From positions 1 through 6,592 of the forward strand of contig JADGAO010000190.1 of NCBI GenBank assembly GCA_015231995.1: a stretch of DNA of 6,592 bases, given 5' to 3'. Each line of letters begins with the position of its first letter. The first letter of the stretch is position 1. The DNA comes from Nitrospinota bacterium. GTDB lineage: Bacteria; Nitrospinota_A; UBA7883; JACRLM01. A program made the position numbers and the translations under genes. The notes under the pieces are model-generated. The model saw only the letters and a program-made list of their open reading frames with translations, was not told the origin of the DNA and searched no databases. Of this stretch, positions 5,109-6,592 are shown piece after piece.

Positions 5109-5477
5109 ATGCCCACGGTGCTGATAGTTGACGACTCCTCCTACCAACGCCGCATCCTGCGCACAAGCCTGGAAGAGGCGGGATACAAAGTGGCCGAAGC
5201 CACTAACGGGCGTGAAGGGGTTGACATGACGCTGAGCCTCAAGCCTGACGCCGCCATTTTCGACCTGCTTATGCCGGAGATGGACGGTATGGCCGCCCTC
5301 AAGGAAATCAGAGAAAAGAAAATCCAGTTGCCGATAATCGTAGTCAGCGCGGACATACAGGAGACCACGAAAAAACTCTGCATGAACATGGGCGCAGTCG
5401 GGTTCGTAAACAAACCGGTCAAGGGCGAATCGCTCATCAGCGTCCTTAACATACTAAAGAATTACATCGGCCAATAG
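5109..5477 (+). CDS. Single-domain response regulator (CheY-like receiver)
   Basis: This 122-residue phosphoacceptor signalling protein has no output domain, so it acts by protein contact. The receiver fold is complete: acidic pair Asp8-Asp9 after VLIV, phosphoacceptor Asp52 in FDLLMPEMDG, switch residue Ser80 in VVSA, and conserved Lys102 in NKPV. The start is ATG with AGGAG (5095-5099) 9 nt upstream. The CheC gene begins 9 nt after its TAG, so the two are cotranscribed and the CheC protein is its likely phosphatase. No histidine kinase is in the window. It may be a chemotaxis CheY or a dedicated input or output for the PAS-GGDEF protein; the sequence does not decide between these. Confidence 0.95.
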   Translation: MPTVLIVDDSSYQRRILRTSLEEAGYKVAEATNGREGVDMTLSLKPDAAIFDLLMPEMDGMAALKEIREKKIQLPIIVVSADIQETTKKLCMNMGAVGFVNKPVKGESLISVLNILKNYIGQ

Positions 5478-5486
5478 GGGCCACTG

Positions 5487-6080
5487 ATGAACATCACCCC
5501 GGCCCAACTGGATGCTATTACGGAACTGGTCAACATCGGGCTTGGCCGGGCCGCTTCCATTCTCAACGAGATGGCCACCAGCCATGTCCGGCTCACAACA
5601 CCGAGGATTGAAGCTCTTTCGCTAAAAGAAATTCTCATGGGCAAAGGACGCCAGCTCAACGCAACCCTTTCTTCGGTAAAAATGTCTTTTACGGGAATGA
5701 TGTACGGTTCCGCGTATCTGGCCTTCCCGCCAGAAAGCGCCCTGCGGCTTGTCTCGCTTCTTACCGGAGAGGATCGGGAATCGCCCGACCTGGACTCACT
5801 CAAGCTGGAAACCCTCAATGAAGTCGGCAACATCGTCCTCAACGGCGTGCTCGGCTCCATCGCCAACGCTTTGGATGGAATGATGAATTACACGATTCCG
5901 TCCTATCAGGAAGACACTCTTGAGAGGATGTTTGTCGAGAACGTGGAGGAAGACGACACTGTGGTTCTGGCCGTGGCCGAATTCTCAGTTGAAGATCAAA
6001 ACATACGCGGCGACACATTGTTGATATTGGAGCCAAAATCTTTCGCGGCGTTATTGACAGCGCTTGAACCGGCAAACTGA
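5487..6080 (+). CDS. cheC: CheC-family CheY-P phosphatase
   Basis: CheC proteins hydrolyse the aspartyl phosphate of CheY-like receivers. The 197-residue product carries both active-site motifs of the form [D/E]xxxExxN: Asp9-Glu13-Asn16 in LDAITELVNIGLGRA and Glu108-Glu112-Asn115 in ETLNEVGNIVLNGVLG. Two copies point to CheC, whereas CheX and FliY differ in arrangement. The two helix motifs are separated by a beta-rich half (about 33-80), consistent with the pseudo-symmetric fold, and the C-terminal LILEPKSFAALLTAL resembles the family's last strand and helix. There is no FliN-like domain, so it is not FliY. AGGGG (5476-5480) lies 6 nt before the ATG. The gene begins 9 nt after the receiver gene, and its stop overlaps the next start by one base (TGATG). 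Its substrate is most likely the receiver encoded just upstream. Confidence 0.88.
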   Translation: MNITPAQLDAITELVNIGLGRAASILNEMATSHVRLTTPRIEALSLKEILMGKGRQLNATLSSVKMSFTGMMYGSAYLAFPPESALRLVSLLTGEDRESPDLDSLKLETLNEVGNIVLNGVLGSIANALDGMMNYTIPSYQEDTLERMFVENVEEDDTVVLAVAEFSVEDQNIRGDTLLILEPKSFAALLTALEPAN

Positions 6081-6592
6081 TGGAAAAACAAATTCACGCC
6101 GAACTTGGAACCGATGAAATAAATTTCGAAGTTCTTGACAACATCCCATTGGGAGCGTTTGTCCTGCGCGAGGATCTTACCGTCGTTTTCTGGAACACCA
6201 GCATGGAGCTTTGGACGGAAACACCCAGAGCCTCCGTGACGGGGCTTAAAATAACCTCCTTATATCCCCATCTTGACCATATAAAATACAAAGGGCGCCT
6301 TGATGGGGTTTTCGTTTCCAGAACGCCGGCCATCTTTTCGTCGCTACTGCATAAATACTTCATTCCCGTCTATCAGAAAAACGGGGAACCCCGCGCACAG
6401 CTCACGACCATCACCCCGATTTTCAACAAGGAAGGCAAGACGCTGGCCCTGGTGACTATCCAGGACGTGACGGAACTCAACGACCGATTGCGCGCCTACC
6501 GCGATATGCGCGACAAGGCCCTCAAGGATATCGAGGAGCGTAAACGCCTGGAAGAACGCCTTCGTTACGACGCCACGCACGACCTGTTGACG
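6080..6592 (+). CDS. PAS-GGDEF signalling protein, probable diguanylate cyclase (3' end outside the window)
   Basis: The frame is open from ATG 6080 to the window end, giving 171 residues. Residues about 15-131 form a PAS sensor domain: DNIPLGAFVLREDLTVVFWN at its start, a mid-domain LHKYFIPVYQKNGEPR, and LALVTIQDVTELN as its last strand. A charged helical linker follows (about 132-163), rich in Arg, Glu and Lys and coiled-coil-like, ending in LEERLRYDATHDLLT. That last segment is the standard entry into a GGDEF domain. The catalytic GG[D/E]EF itself is beyond the window, so activity, and a possible EAL domain after it, cannot be checked. There are no membrane segments, so the sensor is probably cytoplasmic. 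The start overlaps the cheC stop (TGATG), which implies translational coupling. The assignment to PAS plus GGDEF entry is good. Confidence 0.88.
   Translation, partial: MEKQIHAELGTDEINFEVLDNIPLGAFVLREDLTVVFWNTSMELWTETPRASVTGLKITSLYPHLDHIKYKGRLDGVFVSRTPAIFSSLLHKYFIPVYQKNGEPRAQLTTITPIFNKEGKTLALVTIQDVTELNDRLRAYRDMRDKALKDIEERKRLEERLRYDATHDLLT

Overview
The window looks like a chromosomal segment of a Gram-negative, respiring bacterium. It carries periplasmic c-type cytochromes, a quinol-oxidising cytochrome b, a probable lipoprotein, a bacterial-type bS21 and a CheC/diguanylate-cyclase signalling group. Base composition is moderately GC-rich by eye. The b6-type cytochrome b with added c hemes, the CheC-GGDEF pairing and the GTCATCCTGAG-type dispersed repeat would fit a Desulfobacterota, Nitrospinota or Nitrospirota relative, but no single gene settles the taxonomy. 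All genes lie on the + strand. There is no tRNA, rRNA, CRISPR array, transposase or integrase.

Region 1 (1-3085) is respiratory. It holds the 3' end of a probable diheme cytochrome c, a small monoheme cytochrome c, and, after a 473-nt repeat-bearing gap, a fused cytochrome b (b6 plus subunit IV) with its own C-terminal CXXCH heme-c site. A probable lipoprotein gene of unknown function follows and overlaps the cytochrome b gene by 23 nt. Together they look like most of a cytochrome bc-type quinol oxidoreductase. No Rieske protein is visible; it may lie upstream of the window.

Region 2 (3086-4730) is translation and RNA metabolism. A short rpsU (bS21) with a TTG start and a very strong Shine-Dalgarno sits 19 nt before a minimal DEAD-box RNA helicase. 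A promoter candidate about 140 nt upstream of rpsU would give a long leader with palindromes and a direct repeat. This pairing suggests a ribosome-assembly or cold-adaptation unit.

Region 3 (4731-5108) is a non-coding gap of 378 nt. It holds a GTCATCCTGAG-type palindromic repeat and a second copy, in inverted orientation, of a repeat also found in the 869-1341 gap.

Region 4 (5109-6592) is a tight signalling operon: a single-domain CheY-like receiver, a CheC-type phosphatase, and a PAS-GGDEF protein cut by the window end. The likely logic is that CheC sets the phosphorylation level of the receiver, and the module feeds into c-di-GMP synthesis.

The least ordinary items are the cytochrome b with a covalent heme site on the predicted periplasmic side, the overlapping unknown lipoprotein gene, the CheY-CheC-PAS-GGDEF operon, the helicase motif V substitution, and the paired repeat family.
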